Positions 5,874 through 7,661 of a DNA stretch of 7,661 bases are shown here, piece after piece. A program made the position numbers and the translations under genes. The stretch comes from Acholeplasmataceae bacterium (GTDB lineage Bacteria > Bacillota > Negativicutes > Acidaminococcales > Acidaminococcaceae). The notes under the pieces are model-generated. The model searched no databases. It saw only the letters and a program-made list of their open reading frames with translations, and was not told where the DNA came from. The DNA is taken from contig JAAYAE010000037.1 of NCBI GenBank assembly GCA_012719555.1, forward strand, positions 1 through 7,661, given 5' to 3'. Positions within the stretch are counted from its first letter, which is position 1; each line of letters opens with the position of its first letter.

Positions 5874-6446
5874 TTAGCTTTCAATAATTTCTATAGATTT
5901 TATAACCACGTCGCTAATGGGTTTATCTCTACCATCAGTTAGCACTTTACCAATTTTGTCTACTACATCCATTCCTTTGGTTACTTTACCGAACACAGCA
6001 TGTTTTCCGTCTAACCATGGGGTAGGTGCTAGTGTAATAAAGAACTGACTTCCCCCCGTATTTGGACCGGCGTTAGCCATAGAAAGCACCCCTGCTTTAT
6101 CATGTTTTAACATAGGTGAAAACTCGTCTTTAATAGTGTAGCCGGGGCCACCCATACCAGTTCCCTTTGGGTCTCCGCCTTGAATCATAAATCCGGGAAT
6201 AATACGGTGAAAAATCGTACCATTATAAAAGCCTTTTTTTGCCAGCTTAATAAAATTGTCACAAGTAAGCGGCGCTTCCTTGGTAGCCAATGTTGTTTCA
6301 AACGTTCCCATGTTGGTAGTAAAAACAGCCGTAGTAGGTTTTACTACAATTGCCTTTGCCGCTCCGGCACGATTTTCTTGATTACTGCAGGCAGTTAAAA
6401 ACATAAGACAAACTAATAACACCATACTAATATAAAGCTTCTTCAT
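5874..6446 (-). CDS. Cyclophilin-type peptidyl-prolyl cis-trans isomerase, predicted lipoprotein
   Basis: Catalyses cis-trans isomerisation of peptidyl-proline bonds. The N-terminus MKKLYISMVLLVCLMFLTAC is a lipoprotein signal peptide with lipobox LTAC, so Cys20 should be lipidated and the enzyme tethered outside the cytoplasmic membrane, where it would assist folding of exported proteins. The catalytic domain spans about residues 42-188. By comparison with human cyclophilin A the active-site residues are all present: Arg81 and Phe86 in FHRIIPGFM, Gln89 in IQGGD, Gln134 and Phe136 in GSQFFI, Trp144 and His149 in WLDGKH. GGGGG lies 7 nt before the ATG. A three-codon ORF (ATG AAA TGA, 6451-6443) overlaps the start. 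This is the first gene of the phoH-ybeY-cdd-era transcript, with a 25-nt gap to phoH. Confidence 0.95.
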   Translation of the reverse strand: MKKLYISMVLLVCLMFLTACSNQENRAGAAKAIVVKPTTAVFTTNMGTFETTLATKEAPLTCDNFIKLAKKGFYNGTIFHRIIPGFMIQGGDPKGTGMGGPGYTIKDEFSPMLKHDKAGVLSMANAGPNTGGSQFFITLAPTPWLDGKHAVFGKVTKGMDVVDKIGKVLTDGRDKPISDVVIKSIEIIES

Positions 6447-6545
6447 TTCATAACCCCCAATAATATATTGCTTCTTCTATTATATAGTTTATTCCAACAA
6501 AATGGAATTATAAAAACCAAATTAACATGAAAATAACCATTATCA

Positions 6546-6572
6546 CTTATATTTCATTCCGCCAATAGTCAA
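6546..6572 (-). promoter_or_regulatory. Candidate promoter for the cyclophilin-phoH-ybeY-cdd-era operon
   Basis: Minus-strand TTGACT (6567-6572) and TATAAG (6546-6551) are separated by 15 bp, shorter than the optimal 17. An alternative is a perfect TATAAT -10 at 6479-6484, closer to the gene but without a recognisable -35. One of the two should drive the operon; I cannot choose firmly. The 188 nt between the cyclophilin start and the tRNA hold nothing else recognisable apart from the tRNA promoter. Confidence 0.35.
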
Positions 6573-6595
6573 AAATGACGTTATCTCTAGACGAT

Positions 6596-6624
6596 TTGAC
6601 AAAACACGTCTACACCGCTATAAT
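6596..6624 (+). promoter_or_regulatory. Perfect consensus promoter of the tRNA-Val gene
   Basis: TTGACA (6596-6601), a 17-bp spacer and TATAAT (6619-6624). Transcription would start near 6631, about 4 nt before the mature tRNA 5' end. The discriminator region is AT-rich rather than GC-rich. A 6-bp inverted repeat (TAGACG 6588-6593, CGTCTA 6607-6612) brackets the -35 box. Confidence 0.9.
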
Positions 6625-6634
6625 ACTTTTATTC

Positions 6635-6711
6635 GGAACTATAGCTCAGATGGTTAGAGTACCACGTTGACATCGTGGGGGTCACTGGTTCGAGTCCAGT
6701 TAGTTCCACCA
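6635..6711 (+). tRNA. tRNA-Val (anticodon GAC)
   Basis: A complete cloverleaf with encoded CCA. The acceptor stem GGAACTA pairs perfectly with TAGTTCC. The D arm GCTC...GAGT has one G-T pair. The anticodon stem CCACG/CGTGG encloses the loop TTGACAT, giving anticodon GAC, which reads valine codons GUC and GUU. The T arm ACTGG-TTCGAGT-CCAGT is perfect, followed by discriminator A and CCA. It stands alone on the plus strand, divergent from the cyclophilin operon and convergent with the FAH-family gene. Confidence 0.97.
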
Positions 6712-6722
6712 CTTTAAAACAC

Positions 6723-6753
6723 AAAAAATACGACCAAGAGGTCGTATTTTTTT
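6723..6753. terminator. Bidirectional intrinsic terminator between tRNA-Val and the FAH-family gene
   Basis: An 8-bp core stem ATACGACC (6728-6735) and GGTCGTAT (6740-6747), with loop AAGA, is flanked by six A upstream and seven T downstream. It thus gives a U-tract on either strand. On the plus strand it ends the tRNA transcript 12 nt after CCA. On the minus strand it lies about 30 nt after the stop of the FAH-family gene. Confidence 0.9.
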
Positions 6754-6784
6754 ATGCCTACTTAAAATTAACCAAAGAACATTT

Positions 6785-7645
6785 TTATTTAACTATGTTG
6801 GTTAACTTGCCAATTTTTTCAATAGCACAAGTAACTACATCTCCAGGTTGTAAAAAACAAGGAGGCTTCATGCCCATACCTACGCCGCCCGGAGTTCCTG
6901 TTACAATAATAGTGCCTGCTTGCAGTGTCATTCCCTGAGATAACTCGCTAATAATATGGGCTATCCCATGGACCAACAATCTAGTGTTACTATTCTGCCT
7001 AAGTTCACCATTCACACTACAGCTAATATCTAACTTGGGTGGAAAAGAAATTTCATCGGCTGTAACAATCCATGGACCCATAGGAGTAAAGTCATCCATA
7101 CTCTTACCAAAGTACCATTGTTTGTATGCCGTCTGCACATTGCGGGCACTGACATCATTGACAATAGTATAGCCGAATATATAGTCCTGAACATCTTCCT
7201 CGCTAACATTTTTAGCATCTTTACCAATTACTACTGCTAGTTCTGATTCATAGTCCAAAGAATCTACAATGTTAAAATGGCCGTCAATAAAACCATCCGG
7301 GTCCACGGCGCGATTTACTCTTTTAGAAAAATAAATGGGAACATTGCGTTTTTTTAGTTGTTCCTTACCGAAGGAGTGGGCTATTTCTGTATCATGTTCC
7401 TGATAATTAATTCCCAGACAAATTAAGTCTTGGGCTGGCTCCGGTATAGGTGCCAAAAGTTTTACATCAGTCAAAGCTACTTTATTTTCTCCCCCTGCAA
7501 CAATTCCTGCCAATTCACCTAAGGCAACGTGTTTTATAAGTTGTTGCATGTCTGCATACATAAAAGCAGGCACAACATATTTACCATCTTCTGTAAGAAT
7601 ACCTACTTGTTCTTTGTTTTGATATTCGTAAGTTAAAATTTTCAT
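6785..7645 (-). CDS. Fumarylacetoacetate hydrolase (FAH) family enzyme, substrate unknown
   Basis: A 286-residue member of the FAH superfamily, metal-dependent enzymes that hydrolyse, isomerise or decarboxylate 2-oxo acids such as acylpyruvates or 2-hydroxyhepta-2,4-diene-1,7-dioate. A short N-terminal domain (1-65) precedes the catalytic domain (about 70-284). Visible motifs: LGINYQEH (77-84), the metal ligands Glu133 and Glu135 in DYESELAVVIG and Asp164 in VNDVSARN, GKSMDDFTPMGPW (180-192), and GTPGGVGMGMKPPCFLQPGD (250-269) forming the active-site rim. A TTG at 7660 would add five residues, but it overlaps the AGGAGG that sits 6 nt before the ATG at 7645, so the ATG is used. The gene ends at the shared terminator with tRNA-Val and is not part of the cyclophilin operon. 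Its promoter and any upstream partners lie outside the window, so no pathway can be assigned. Confidence 0.9.
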   Translation of the reverse strand: MKILTYEYQNKEQVGILTEDGKYVVPAFMYADMQQLIKHVALGELAGIVAGGENKVALTDVKLLAPIPEPAQDLICLGINYQEHDTEIAHSFGKEQLKKRNVPIYFSKRVNRAVDPDGFIDGHFNIVDSLDYESELAVVIGKDAKNVSEEDVQDYIFGYTIVNDVSARNVQTAYKQWYFGKSMDDFTPMGPWIVTADEISFPPKLDISCSVNGELRQNSNTRLLVHGIAHIISELSQGMTLQAGTIIVTGTPGGVGMGMKPPCFLQPGDVVTCAIEKIGKLTNIVK

Positions 7646-7661
7646 TACGTACCTCCTCAAT

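Noticed and set aside
6443..6451. Three-codon ORF (ATG AAA TGA) overlapping the cyclophilin start as a regulatory uORF
   Set aside because: The GGGGG is only 2 nt from its ATG, too close for initiation, while the spacing is good for the real start.
6635..6711. tRNA-Val as an integration site for a mobile element
   Set aside because: No integrase, no phage gene and no direct repeat of the tRNA 3' end is visible in the window.
6675..6938. Plus-strand open frame of 87 codons starting in tRNA-Val
   Set aside because: It begins inside the tRNA, crosses the terminator and then runs antisense to the FAH-family gene.
6984..7227. Short open frames on both strands inside the FAH-family gene
   Set aside because: They are shadows of a clearly conserved coding sequence and have no ribosome binding sites.

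Overview
The window is about 7.7 kb of moderately AT-rich bacterial chromosome. Almost every gene lies on the minus strand, tightly packed and mostly preceded by strong AGGAGG-like Shine-Dalgarno (SD) sequences. The gene order (phoH - ybeY - cdd - era - recO) is a Firmicutes-type housekeeping cluster. The protein flavour, the cyclophilin lipoprotein and the CBS-domain membrane protein would fit a Negativicutes-like or other anaerobic Firmicute. That taxonomic placement is an inference from gene order and style, not a measurement.

Layout in the direction of transcription (right to left on the minus strand). At the right edge, 7645-6785 encodes a complete fumarylacetoacetate-hydrolase (FAH) family enzyme. 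Its 3' end faces a plus-strand tRNA-Val(GAC) gene (6635-6711). The tRNA has a perfect consensus promoter (TTGACA, 17 bp, TATAAT), and the two genes share a hairpin between them that can terminate in both directions. Divergent from the tRNA starts a long minus-strand operon: a lipoprotein cyclophilin (6446-5874), the PhoH/YbeZ ATPase (TTG start), the YbeY 16S rRNA endonuclease, cytidine deaminase and the GTPase Era. Just after era is a good extended -10 promoter (3018-3046). It heads a second segment: a CorC/HlyC (CNNM plus CBS) membrane protein, RecO, an unknown multi-pass membrane protein and the start of exodeoxyribonuclease III, which runs off the left edge. These last genes overlap or nearly overlap, consistent with translational coupling.

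Functionally, PhoH, YbeY and Era form a 16S rRNA 3'-end maturation and 30S assembly group. RecO and ExoIII are DNA repair. Cdd salvages cytidine and deoxycytidine, and the CorC-like protein is a putative divalent-cation transporter or regulator.

The most unusual signal is at translation starts. Both era and the corC-like gene have no in-frame ATG, GTG or TTG codon that preserves the conserved N-terminus. Each instead has an ATA codon 8-9 nt after an AGGAG, exactly where the family N-terminus should begin. If the sequence is right, two consecutive genes use AUA initiation. The second notable signal is a perfect 24-bp palindrome inside the 3' end of recO. I found no CRISPR array, insertion sequence, phage gene or other dedicated accessory system.
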